Under the pieces are notes generated by a model. The model was given only the letters and a program-made list of their open reading frames with translations, had not been told where the DNA came from and searched no databases. A DNA stretch of 64,000 nucleotides, taken from NCBI GenBank assembly GCA_015847255.1, contig JADLZK010002807.1:744001-808000 (forward strand). Direction: 5' to 3'. This DNA is from Hyparrhenia diplandra. Lineage: Eukaryota > Streptophyta > Magnoliopsida > Poales > Poaceae. The translations under genes were made by a program, and so were the position numbers. This document shows, one piece after another, positions 1 through 10,409 of this stretch. Each line of letters starts with the position of its first letter. Positions within the stretch are counted from its first letter, which is position 1.

Positions 1-77
1 CCTCCGGGTTAAAGTCTTTGTCCAGTCGCCCCGAGTTGGCCTATGCTTGGGTTCACGTGGGAAAGGATCCTCGGGAC

Positions 78-314
78 TTACATATCCCTCCTCAAAACCA
101 TCGTCGCCATCATCTTCATCGAGTCATCGTCATCATCTCCTTCTCTTTGCTCTTCTCCCTCCTCCGCGAACGGATCAATTGTAGCTTTCATCCAAGCTAT
201 ACTCTTGTCTAATTGATTGTGGAACTCGTCAAAACTCATGACATGAGGCTCTCCCTCTTCTAAGGTTTTCCCGTGCTCGAGCCGCAGGCTACACACGTCT
301 CTTGTCAGGGACAT
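78..314 (-). CDS. Short acidic ORF, unidentified
   Basis: A 78-codon open frame, methionine to stop, with a charged C-terminal half (Glu-rich, then a run of five Asp). I recognise no domain, signal peptide or membrane segment. It lies at the window edge without a visible partner exon, so it may be a fragment of a retroelement protein or chance. No function is proposed. Confidence 0.18.
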   Translation of the reverse strand: MSLTRDVCSLRLEHGKTLEEGEPHVMSFDEFHNQLDKSIAWMKATIDPFAEEGEEQREGDDDDDSMKMMATMVLRRDM

Positions 315-834
315 TTTTTGATTTAGTCTAATAAAAGAAAAAGATCTGGCGTTAGATATGCCAGTAGGGTCCTAGTTTCATGAAGAAATAAAATGCCGGT
401 AGTGGTTTGCTCTCAAATTAGCGGGTTGACTATCATGTAGTCTCAGTTCACCCTTTTTGTATCATCGAGCAAAAACTAGTTGTAGAAACATTAGAGGCCT
501 CAGATACATGTCAATCATCATTTGATCATGAACTTGGAGCATAAAGACATCAGAACAGAAAAGGTAATGAAGGTAATGTAGGGGTGGCTAGCAATGATGG
601 CCAGTTCCTCACAAGTTCATGATCATCAGGTTATGTCTTTTCTGGAATGTGACAATTTCATCATCGCCAAAATAGAGGAGATGAGAGGAGAAAATGGCAG
701 GTACTGCCAAAGGAGGAGAGGAGGACAAATACATAAAGGGTTATCATATAAAAATAGTGAACACTTATAGAAGGACAGTGAACATATAGAAAAACAGTGA
801 GCCTCTACAAGTTCTTGATCATCAATTTATGTCC
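315..834. other. Intergenic, no gene seen
   Basis: AT-rich sequence with no ORF of coding character, no RNA-gene signature and no terminal repeats that I can pair. Confidence 0.5.
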
Positions 835-1060
835 ACTTATAGAGGCTAGAGGGGGCTAGAGGGAGGGAGAGAGAGAGAGAGAGAGAGAGGCTACAGGAGG
901 CTAGAGGGAGAGAGAGAGCTTGCTTAGTCACGCCATGATGATGGCGGCATAGAGGAGGCCAAGAGAGAAGGTGGGAGAAGAGTGGAGGGAAGAGAAGCTA
1001 GAGAGGAGGCTAGAGGGAGAGGAGAGAGGCTAGAGGAGGCTAGAGGGGAGAGAGAGAGAG
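835..1060. repeat. GA-rich low-complexity repeat
   Basis: Degenerate tandem copies of a GCTAGAGGGAGAGAGAG-type motif, including a pure GA run near 867-890. This is a purine-rich simple repeat. The ORF that follows at 1091 has no recognisable domain and is not called. Confidence 0.75.
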
Positions 1061-2449
1061 CTTCAGCTTAGCTGCTGCCATGATGATGCCATGGACGCGA
1101 GGGTGGCGACGTCCCCAGCCGACAAGCATGTAGAGGTCGCAGGAGTAGTGTTGCTCTATCTCCATCTCCGACCATCGCAGATGTGGTATTGTCCGTCTCC
1201 ATCTCTAGAGGTCGCGGGGACGAGATGTGTCTCCGGCTCCACCTCCGGCGAGTGCCAGCACGCCGGCTTGCCTCCCTCCCTTTTAGTCACCCCCCTCTAT
1301 TCTAACCAGTGGGTTCGGCTCGCCCTAGATCTAGCTAACCTGCCTCCTTTCCCTCCGTCGCATGCTCCCAGCCAGCGGGCATAGCCAGCTTGGGCGAGCT
1401 CGCCATCCCATAGCAAAACGAGAAGATGCAACTTAATGTGGACCCTACATGTATGTGAGACTAGCATTTCCAAAAAGCCACAACTGTCAACCAATCAGAC
1501 TTTTCAAAAGCGACAACCCACATTCCACACAACTACTTTTCCAAAAGCCACGGTGGACAGCTACGTTTCCGAAAGCCACAACGCAAATGAGCGGACCCTT
1601 AGATATGACTTTAAATCTAGCTGTCTCTTAAATTTTAGACATGGCTAGATCTAATTTGTCCCGAGATAGGTTCATAACTTTTGAAATAAAGTTGGATGAA
1701 ACAAAAAATACTATATATAGTTGACAACATTTTTATTTCATATTATTTAGATCTATCAATTTTGGTTTGAATTCTTATTATTTTCAAATTTTTAGATCAC
1801 CTTGGATGAAGAAATGAATAAAATCTAAGATACAAATTTTGAAAAGATCTAAAACATTGCATTAATAACTATTTTTTAAAATAATCTATGGTACCACAGT
1901 TCACTTTCAAGTGCTCACATTTTGAAATTCGAAATTTGAAAGAGCCTCGGATGGAGAACAGATAAAAATCGAAGTTCTATATCTCCAGCCTCTGTACAAT
2001 TTTGTTGTTGATGGTTTTCTAATTTAAAATCATTTTACCCATGGCAATTTGGGTTTTAATTTCTCACATTTTGATATTCATTTTTGACACATTCTCAGAT
2101 GGAGAAACGACCGATACTAAACATATTGCAATCCAAAATATCTACAAGTTTTTGTTGAAGCATTTTTTTCAGTCCAATTCATTTAGGGTCGCAAATATAT
2201 ATTGTTGTGGGAACCACCACTTATGTCAAATTGGTTGTGGGACACTCCACTTTTTTCTTTGCTCTAGGTACACTGGGCGGGGACCTATAGCAACGAAAAA
2301 CAAATTGTGTCCCAAAACCAATTTTAGATAAATTTAGTGTCCGACAGCAAAAGTTTCCTTTCAAAATATAGGAAAGTGAATAGGAAAGGAATGTATCTAC
2401 CCTTATTCACAAATTGACTTCGTGGGTGGAGTGGTTAAGACATCTATGT
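1061..2449. other. Intergenic, no gene seen
   Basis: Moderately GC-rich to about 1400, then AT-rich. The frames at 1091-1384 and 2041-2331 are short, show no domain and have no exon partners. Nothing else can be supported. Confidence 0.4.
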
Positions 2450-2463
2450 ACAAACCTAAATGG

Positions 2464-2780
2464 CCAACGCGCTCGGAGCGCAGTGGTGTGCACTCCCGTC
2501 GACGTCGTGGAGGCCACCGGCCCGCGTTCGATTCTCAAGAATCGACCGGGTCCGCACCAGGGGATTTTTCCCCTTTTCGCTTGGATTTATTCCGGGTTGT
2601 TGCCTCTCGCGTGGCTCGTTCAACGAATATTGCGACGAACTTCGTTGCCCCGACGCGAACTTCCAAGTCTGTTTGTATGCTGGTGGCGTGCGTGTGGTGT
2701 TCGTGTGTGCGTTGGTGTGCGTATGCTTATGAGCAGATACTACAACTGTACCCGGATGAGAGGCATCGAAAAAAAAATAT
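2464..2780 (+). mobile_element. tRNA-derived SINE with target-site duplication
   Basis: The 5' part holds a box-A-like GCGCAGTGG and a box-B-like GCGTTCGATTCTC, the internal RNA polymerase III promoter layout of plant SINEs. A T/G-rich body follows and the element ends in an A-rich tail at 2769-2780. It is flanked by near-identical 14-bp direct repeats (ACAAACCTAAATGG at 2450-2463, ACAGACCTAAATGG at 2781-2794), as expected from LINE-driven retroposition. A second box-A-like stretch at 2423-2440 may belong to an older insertion. Confidence 0.7.
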
Positions 2781-2794
2781 ACAGACCTAAATGG

Positions 2795-3547
2795 ATCCAT
2801 GTGTCCACGAAAAATCGCTAGACTTGTGACTTTGGAGCACCTCAGTTAGGGCGTCCCAGTGAAAAATCATGAGTTGTGACTGTGCACGGTACCTGGTTAG
2901 GGCATACAGAAAAGTAAAGAAAACATTATTATTTATTCCGAAAATGTGTTTTCTAGTAGTAAACAAATTGTAGAGAGGTGGGCTCTGTTTCTACTGCCCA
3001 AATAAAATTGATTTGTAGGGGCAAATGTAAGCATGAGCCGACTCTATTGAGGCTTACGAGACAATTTTGTACAGAGTCCTGGACTATATTCAAATCACGG
3101 CAACAACTTCTACACAATCCTTCCCTCTTCTAATTGAATTGGAAATCCTATCCTTACTCTCTTTTTTTCCATGTCCTTCCACCTTTAGATCGGCCAATTG
3201 ATGTGTGCTCATATTATATTTCTGCAAGATTGGATACATTTTTCTAACCTTCTGGAAAAATCAAGAGTAATAGCTAGCATCCACAAAACACCAGGTAACG
3301 TTAATATCACATCAGGTACTATACTAGTACTAATAAAAGATAAATTCATAAAATAGATCTAGCAACTACCTTGTCGAATACAAGATTGACTGATATATTC
3401 TATAAAATGCATCTCTTTACAAAATGTCTCAAAGAAGGATAGGAGGTGCATGATGATAACTATAATAAAACACAAACATAAACTAATGCAGTAGGATAGA
3501 ACAGAGATAGCAACACTTTTTGCCTCCATATAACAGTTGAAGAGCAA
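2795..3547. other. Intergenic, 3' side of MATH-BTB gene
   Basis: AT-rich; no coding signal. It lies downstream of the minus-strand MATH-BTB gene and probably holds its 3' UTR and polyadenylation signals, which I cannot pinpoint. Confidence 0.4.
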
Positions 3548-4612
3548 TCATGGAGCCCCAATGGCGAAGTGGCCCTTGAGGAACTTCATGCACACCTCCT
3601 TCAGCCTGCTGCAGCCATGCTTGTCTGCCAGTTCCAGCGTAGCGACGGCCGTACGTGCATCATTCACGTAGGTGCCCATCATGTCGCCGCAGATCAACTT
3701 GAGCCTCTCCATGGCATACCAATCTGCTGCGACAAGCAAACCCTGGGCCATCACAAACATGTCCTCGTCACGTACCTCGGGAAGAGCATCGGTGTAGATG
3801 AAGTGGAGCAAAGCCTCGAACACCCTCGGTTCCATGTCATTGACACGCACACGATCAGTGGCACCCGCATTCCCCTTCCCAGCTGGGGCAAAGAACTCGG
3901 CCATGAAGGCCGTGCACCGCGTGGCCAGCACACACTTGTGTGCTTCGAACAGATGGCTGCTGACCTCAAAGGTCACGTCACCATCGACCCTGATTTGCTG
4001 CTGGCTTCCTTGAAGATCCCCACCGATGCCCCGGCACAGGTTTGGTATCGCCGTGAACCGATTTACAACTGTAATATCACACTTGATCTGGATGCCGTCC
4101 TGGAGAACAGGCCAGGTCCCATGCTCCATCATAGCAAGGAAAGTAGAGCCATATTCGTTGCTACCTTCTGAGAACTTACTAAAATCTTGGATCGACGAAA
4201 TTATCTGCCCGCCATGGGTGAGCAGGGCGATCTCGAATAGAACCTTCACTTCATCGTCACCGCAAGGGTTATCGAGGAATAGATTGACACTAACACTATC
4301 TTGGTTGTAATAAGAGTCTTGACCGCATGGGTGGAAGACTAAGTACCAGCTGTGCCCTCCGACACGGAATATGCTCGACTCAATGGACTCACCCATGACA
4401 AGTGCTCTCCGTGTTTCGGCGTATCCGTCAATCATCAGCATGTGCGATCCAGCCATGGTTTTGGTGCCCAGAGCCCGGTGCGTCACGGCACGAATCTTCT
4501 CTATGTGCAAATCACATCTAACATGGAAAGAGTCGTCATTCAGGAGCGAGATCAACTCCTTTCTCTTGATGAGATCAGTGCCCGGTAGCAAAAATCTGTG
4601 GTCGTTTGGCAA
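3548..4612 (-). CDS. MATH-BTB domain protein (BPM type, CUL3 E3 substrate adaptor)
   Basis: The 354-codon frame is intact. Residues 1-45 resemble the tail of one MATH domain (DDSFHVRCDL). Residues about 50-190 form a second MATH domain (GSHMLMIDGY, SSIFRVGGHSWYL). Residues about 205-310 are a BTB domain (DVTFEVSSHLFEAHKCVLA, FIYTDALPE), followed by a BACK-like helical tail. In this family MATH binds the substrate and BTB binds cullin-3, so the product is probably a ubiquitin-ligase adaptor. The family is strongly expanded in grasses. The first Met of the open frame falls inside MATH homology, so the ancestral start was upstream (see 4613-4993). The surviving frame could make a shortened but complete MATH-BTB protein. 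The family call is secure; whether the gene is expressed is not known. Confidence 0.85.
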   Translation of the reverse strand: MPNDHRFLLPGTDLIKRKELISLLNDDSFHVRCDLHIEKIRAVTHRALGTKTMAGSHMLMIDGYAETRRALVMGESIESSIFRVGGHSWYLVFHPCGQDSYYNQDSVSVNLFLDNPCGDDEVKVLFEIALLTHGGQIISSIQDFSKFSEGSNEYGSTFLAMMEHGTWPVLQDGIQIKCDITVVNRFTAIPNLCRGIGGDLQGSQQQIRVDGDVTFEVSSHLFEAHKCVLATRCTAFMAEFFAPAGKGNAGATDRVRVNDMEPRVFEALLHFIYTDALPEVRDEDMFVMAQGLLVAADWYAMERLKLICGDMMGTYVNDARTAVATLELADKHGCSRLKEVCMKFLKGHFAIGAP

Positions 4613-4993
4613 GGTGATCGATTTTGTTCCATGTCCAATTAGTTTTTGGAACCAGCCGTTCCAGGACGGTTTGCATCAGTATAAGTCGCATTTTGCCATG
4701 ACTATGTCTACAGGGCGATCGTCCTCGTTCTCTCTGCGCAGGTAGAGGGTTACCCAACCAGTGCTCGCCTCGACGTCACCACAAGGGTAGCACTCGATGT
4801 ACCAGCTCTGCCTTCCAACCCTGAATATACTGGATTTGATGCTCTTTCGGCGCCGAGATCCTTGGTTGCCGAGAAGCCCTCGATCGTGAAGATGTGCAAC
4901 CCAACGATCGTCTGGCTGGTAGTGCCCGCTGTGCTGCCGTCACCGACGACGACCGCGGTGGTGGCTGGCTGGCGCAGGTTGGGAGGTGGCCAT
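4613..4993 (-). pseudogene. Broken N-terminal MATH domain of the same gene
   Basis: On the minus strand, MATH-like protein (TTSQTIVGLHIFTIEGF, then SSIFRVGRQSWYIECYPCG) can be read from about 4950 to 4680, but only by changing frame near 4855. A TGA at 4676-4678 separates it from the intact frame at 3548-4612. A plausible original ATG is at 4991-4993, itself out of frame with the MATH motif. The ancestral product was therefore probably MATH-MATH-BTB. The frame changes may be real decay, or sequence errors in GC-rich DNA. Confidence 0.6.
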
Positions 4994-5618
4994 AGGTTGC
5001 AAGTAGGGCTTGTGCTCTAGCGAACACGGCAATGGCGGGGAGAGGATGAGGTCAGGTGCGCGGGTTGTGGTTATGTGATGAGGTTCGAGAGGATGCAGAT
5101 GTGGAAGGCCGGGTTTTATGGATCTTGATGATGAGGTTGTTATTATTTTATTAAAGTACTTGTCGATTAGTCACGGATGGATGTGACCATATTATTTCTT
5201 TATATATCGTCCTCGAATGAAATTTTGATTGATATTTGGGCTGTGATTGCTATATGTATATGGGCTGTTGTGGATAAATAATGGGGTCACAGCATGGGCT
5301 GTAATGGGTAAGTTCTATTGGGCTGTAATGGATGAACTCTATTGGGCTGATTATGTTCAAAATGAGAAATGGGCTAGCCTATACAAATAAAAATAACGCC
5401 GTCTTATTTACGGCCCAGTAAATAAATAAGACCCAAAAAAGAAATTTTGGTGTATGCAGGCCATTCCCTTTTTTTTCATTAAGAGGAAAATTTGTTCAGG
5501 ACCATTGTAATTTTTTTTTAAATGAGAATGGCCCAGACAGGCCTTAGTGAGACTAAGTAATGAGGGTCGTCGTCATAAAACTTATGTTGACATTCTCCAA
5601 AAAAAAAACAACTTATGT
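4994..5618. other. Intergenic, upstream of MATH-BTB gene
   Basis: AT-rich, with short imperfect repeats of a GGGCTGTAATGG motif at about 5245-5350. No gene seen. It should contain the MATH-BTB promoter, but no unambiguous TATA box was identified. Confidence 0.35.
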
Positions 5619-6494
5619 TGAAAAGGCATGCTGTCATTCTTAAAACAAGATTTACCAAACATGATCTATGACAACTGTGTCTCGTTATATATACTCCCTC
5701 CGCCTCAAAATAATTCATCATGTTGACTTTAAGACATCATGTTTGACCATTTCGTCTTACTCAAATTATTTATACAATTTAGGAAATAAATAAATTATTA
5801 TTAAAGCATCTCTAATAATAAAATAAGTCACATCAAAATGGAAGATGTTTATATAAAAATTTGAATAAGACGGCGGTCAAACATGATATCTTAAAGTCAA
5901 CATGATGAGTTATTTTAAGACAGAGGGAGTATACCACAGTTATCTTCTCTTTTTTTTTTTTGATTAAATATAAGAGCTATGAGACAAAGATACTAGTAGA
6001 AATTATGATGTTAACAGGTTGTCACAGATCCTCAAATTTCTTGTGGTGCGACAAATTTGTACTTACTGTCTTACTACCTGGCAGCCATAAAAGGGAAAAA
6101 AAATCTTTAAAAACACAATAGATCTTGCTGTCGAATTGTTGGTTTTTGCTAATCAGAGAGCTATGAGACAAAGATACTATTTAGCATGATACAAAGAATG
6201 ATCTATGAAAAGGCATGCTGTCATTCTTAAAACAAGATTTACCAAGCATGATCTATGACAACTGGGTATTCGTTATATATATATACCACAGTTATTTTTT
6301 GATTAAATATAAGAGCTATGAGACAAAGATACTAGAAATTATGATGTTAACAGGTTGTCACAAATCCTCAAAATTCTTGTTGTGCGACAAATTTGTACTT
6401 ACTGCCATACTAGCTGCACCCATTAAAGGGAAAAAATCTTTGAAAAACACAATAGATCTTGCTGTCCAATTGTTGGTTTTGCTAATCAGAGAGC
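5619..6494. repeat. Imperfect tandem duplication, unit about 345 bp
   Basis: The segment beginning AAGGCATGCTGTCATTC occurs at about 5622 and again at 6210. The shared tract runs through GAGCTATGAGACAAAGATAC, AGGTTGTCACA and AATAGATCTTGCTGTC (5964-6150 against 6311-6495). Copy 1 is longer only because of the MITE at 5694-5929. No coding role is visible. Confidence 0.8.
5694..5929. mobile_element. Stowaway-type MITE (Tc1/mariner)
   Basis: A 236-bp element with long terminal inverted repeats, starting CTCCCTCCGCCTCAAAATAA and ending in the complementary GAGGGAG, flanked by TA. Both arms carry the same TGTTGACTTTAAGAYATC tract in opposite orientation. It occupies copy 1 of the 5619-6494 duplication, while the matching place in copy 2 (about 6280) is empty. 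Confidence 0.9.
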
Positions 6495-6599
6495 TGTCCA
6501 GCAATTGTTTGACAAGTACGTACATGTACTATTTTATTTCTGCAGATCACAACGCACTTGTCCATATAAATACACCTACCTATGAACACCTTGGCTTAT

Positions 6600-8757
6600 T
6601 TAGCTTTGAGAAAGATCGAATTCTTGCGGCATGAGACTATTATCATGGCTACATGACGAGACTAGCGGCGGTGGACGCAGACAAGTGTTAGCTCTTTTCC
6701 CATCCTCTACAATGAACACTACAGCCATGCCCATGGACAGATGGAAATCATAGTGGCAATGCATCAACCACATCCCTGGATTGTCGGCAACAAATCTGAC
6801 TGCCACCCATCCAAGCCTGGGGACGAACGGTGTTCCTCACCGGCGGATCCACCAGGTTGTACCTCGCCACGCCCCGCCGTCGTAGTTGCCAAGCCCCCCT
6901 GGGCGAGCACCCACATGTCGCGGACCGTGAAGGTGCATCGGGTTGGAGTCGCCTTGCCACGCCGCCGTGCTCGAACACCACCTCCACCACGGCGCCGTGC
7001 GAAACCGCCGCACCACCGCCGCCTCGACGCCGGCTCCAGCTCCTCCTCCTTGGGTCCCGTTGGCATCAGGGCAACGCGTCGGTGAAGTTGAACATCCTAG
7101 GTGGCTCGCCCGGAAGCTCATTCGCGAGCATGTTGTCGCCCATGGTGCTTTCGGTTGTGGTAGTACGCCGCGTCTAGCATTGGCGTCTTCAGATCGGGAG
7201 CAGAAAGAAGGAGACGTTGTTCATGGTCGCCACGCTGATGGTCTGGTTGCTGTCGCCCCTTTTGCAGGAGTGCTGGCCTCGCCGCGCGACGGATCCGAGC
7301 CCGAGCGTGACGAATCGTGACGCCGCCGACTGGGCGCTGGCACCGAAGGTTCTGCGTGTGTCGCCCGGCGCAGCCGGTAAGGTTGCCGTGGAAGTAGAAC
7401 GACGCCATCTGTTCGTACTCGCCGGGCATCTCGGGCACCACCGAACATCGCCGGATCTTGGAAGCCGACGACGACGTGATCTCAGCGCCGCCGCTGTGCC
7501 ATTGCTATGGACGCTGTTGTGCTTGTACAGCACCGCCGCTCACGGTGGCGAACGCCGGGATCTGGGGTCCGGGCGGCGGCGCGGATGGGCTTGGCGACCA
7601 TGTAGTAGGACCTGCCGGGGGCGCCCGCCACAACCAGAGCGCCCACCGCCTCACCGGGGCAACGGCGAGGATGTCGGTGGTGTAGGGATTCAGATAGTTG
7701 GCGTCGCCCGGCGACCACCGTGAACTTGTGCCCGGCGATCCTGATGTAGTACTCGGAGAAGAGGGCGGCGTTGACTACTCGTAGTAGGTGCGTCTTGCCA
7801 GGCTCCATGTCCAGCACATACCCATCTTCCACGACTCCTTCACAGTTGAAGAGATCTCCAAGCTTGCCATTGATGGTGGATGCAGTGGGCTGGTCATCGA
7901 GGAAACCGTGCACGAAATCCCTGTCCATCTGTTCAAGGTCCATCTCCCACCACTCTCCTGATCGACATTAGCAAGACCACATCGATCAGCAATTACACTA
8001 GTTCCAACATCTGAATAACATTAATAATGATCTATCTATAATGTGAAATAACTCACGAACCTATCACGATGGGGATCTCCCTATGAGGCTTTTTGGAACG
8101 GATACACGCCATGTCTTGGCCGGATGATGAAGGCTCCATGGACGGTACCACGGAGGCTGAAGACATGAGCGTGCCACCACAGTGTTCCTTCTTGCCCGGC
8201 GACGTCGAACCGGTAGGTGAAGTTATGGTTGGGTAGGATGGGGCATTGGGTGATCATTGGCACACCGTCGGCCCAGCAGTTCAGCTTCTGCTTCACTCCC
8301 GTGCCTAGAAGGGGGCAAAAACACAAAACAAAAAATTCAGGAACTAGATGAAAAACTGAGAAATGTAAAGTGGCCAACAACATACCAATGTATTGTGATG
8401 TTGTGGGGTGACTGGTTTACAACATGTACTGTTACAGAGTCCCCTTCAGTTGCTTCTATCACGGGCCCTGGCAACTGCCCATTCACCACAGTGACCAGGG
8501 TTTCCCTGCACAGGTGTGTCATTTTCATCTGGCTAACCTACATATATACATGCAATTTTCCTACAAATCAATCAAACCATACAGAGGTTGTGCTGATTTA
8601 GAACTTTCAGAAAGGTAGAAAATGCAGTTCAGGTCAAACTAAAGCCATGAACAAGCATGCTGCTTACCACAAAGGTTTGCTCGATGAGAGCTCCAGATGC
8701 TCGTGTACTCATGGCGATGAGGATGAAGACGACAGCCGCGGTGACCGCTGCGGCCAT
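6600..8757 (-). pseudogene. LAC: Laccase (multicopper oxidase), frameshifted copy A
   Basis: Secreted p-diphenol:oxygen oxidoreductase; plant members act in the cell wall on monolignols and other phenolics. Exon 1 is 8668-8757 (30 codons, hydrophobic signal peptide, ends IEQTFV at a GTAAGC donor). Exon 2 is 8386-8537, exon 3 is 8061-8305 and exon 4 starts at 7957. Copper motifs are visible: ITIHW (exon 2), GTLWWHAHV (exon 3), NPMHLHG (near 6920) and HCHYDFHLSMGM (near 6750). The last ORF ends at a stop at 6600-6602. Frame breaks: one extra G at the exon 3 start (GCACGGGAGTG), a shift before the exon 3 donor, an extra G near 7713, a lost C near 7660, and more in 6840-7450. Splice sites and copper ligands survive, so this is either a recent pseudogene or a functional gene with consensus errors. 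Laccases usually have about 560-590 residues, which fits the span. Confidence 0.85.
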
Positions 8758-9160
8758 AGGAGAGAGGTTCCAGCTCTCCATAGAATGCATCTCTGTATGG
8801 TTTCTGGCCATGTACAGAATACATGTATTGGAAGGTAGGAGTAAAAGTTAAGTTGCTGCGTTGACGAAGAACTAGACAATTACGGGGCTCATGCATGTGA
8901 ATGCGTTGATCGGGATCACACAACATTAATTGTGTGTCACTAGAACAACCGGCACCAGATTCAGTGTTTGTGATTACTTTTTTTCTTGCCTTGAGCCCTG
9001 CACTACCTCGTGATAGGAGTATACAATAACTAGGTTAATAAAAGTTGCAAAGTGATAGACATATGTCTGGTGCACCGTCAGGGTCCCAGAAAGGTTACAA
9101 AGTGAGTTGTAGACCACATGCTTACACCGGACATGACTGGTGTAGACTGTATGCATAAAC
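8758..9160. other. Upstream region of laccase A
   Basis: Lies 5' of the minus-strand laccase start. I see no strong TATA box and no clear match to the block upstream of laccase B. Confidence 0.3.
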
Positions 9161-10037
9161 CAGATTATCTATAATACTCCAATGGTCAGATTGGCTATGC
9201 TCCAAGGGCTAATTGGCATGGCTACACCAGGTGACGACGTCCTAACATAGGGCTATGTTAAGAGTCCACGTCAAAGGTTTCTGATCGAGAAACACCACGA
9301 CTGATCGAGGATAGCCCAGGGGCTTGGGGACTACACCCCTATTAGATGCATTCGCACGCACCATCCACCTAAGGATTGGGCCAAGACCAAGCACGCGCCC
9401 CGCCTCTGCTTGACACTCGAGGGGTCATCTGAGCCTTAGGCTCCCAAGCAATAGGAGTCTGAGCCAGATCATTAGCTCCCCAACCTTCAACGCTAACTAA
9501 GGCCTAGGTCGCTCTACAGGGGCACGTTGAGCCTTCATATCTCAAGGGCCTCTTAGCGTCGCCCAAGCCCAGCGTTGCCAACCACTCCTCCGATAACGTT
9601 ACGCATGGGGCATGACATAAGAAGACAAACACCCCTCATCTGGCTTCAAGCGCTTGGGGGATTTTTGGTCTGCTTGTTAGCCCCTTCAAGCCAAATGCCT
9701 TCATTGCCAATACCACCAGAAGGCACACCTAGTGCAGGAACAGTCCTAGCCGACAGAGCCTGACACTCAACGTATGCAAGAGCCTACTGGACCATAGTCC
9801 CACACCTCCATGATCGTGATTGTCCTTCACATATAAGGGGAGGGTTATGGGACGATTCAAATCAGTTCATTTGAGTCCCAACCAGAACAGCTCCTGCTCT
9901 ACACCAAGAGCATGGCGGTCTACAAGAGAGGGGCACCAAATGCTCCTCCCCTCCGATCCTTTGTATTAATCATCTCCAATGAGGAGGGAATGGGACTCAA
10001 ATAATGAGCTCCTAGGATTTGCACCGAGTGATCCTCT

Positions 10038-10080
<43 letters not shown>

Positions 10081-10409
10081 GTCTTACACTCTGTTGTAAT
10101 GCCCCTTACAAGGATTACCTCTTGCGTCCCCACAGTACACTCCTGACACCCAATGAACAACAATGCTTGTCGCGTTTCGAATGCTGTGACACCAAGTGTC
10201 TCTACTATCAAGTCCGGTGTATGTGTAGAGGTTGTTGTTTAACTCTTTTGCATTATTGAAAACAACGCACCTAGCAAAACCATATTTGTATATCCATTGT
10301 TTATCTTTGCATAGGCTACCTTTGCTTTGTTTGAAATTGGAGGCCATAATTAGAAATAGTTTTCAAGTTGCCTAATTCCCCACCCCTCTTAGGTGTCATG
10401 GTCCTTTCA
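9161..10409 (+). mobile_element. LTR-retrotransposon-derived sequence, probable LTR remnant
   Basis: GC-moderate sequence without ORFs, with an LTR-like order: CATATAAGGGG (9829-9839) as a possible TATA box, then TTTGTATTAATC (9960-9971) as a possible 3' processing region. It ends CCACCCCTCTTAGG ... TCCTTTCA at 10409, a layout typical of grass Copia LTR ends. The 5' boundary is uncertain and no target duplication was found, so element and family are tentative. Confidence 0.35.
10044..10077. repeat. (CT)n microsatellite
   Basis: Uninterrupted CT dinucleotides, about 17 units, inside the LTR-like segment. Confidence 0.95.

Noticed and set aside
3569..4171. 200-codon plus-strand ORF
   Set aside because: It is the exact antisense of the MATH-BTB coding frame and has no domain of its own.
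9575..9763. Short ORF in the LTR-like region
   Set aside because: No domain; lies within presumed LTR sequence.
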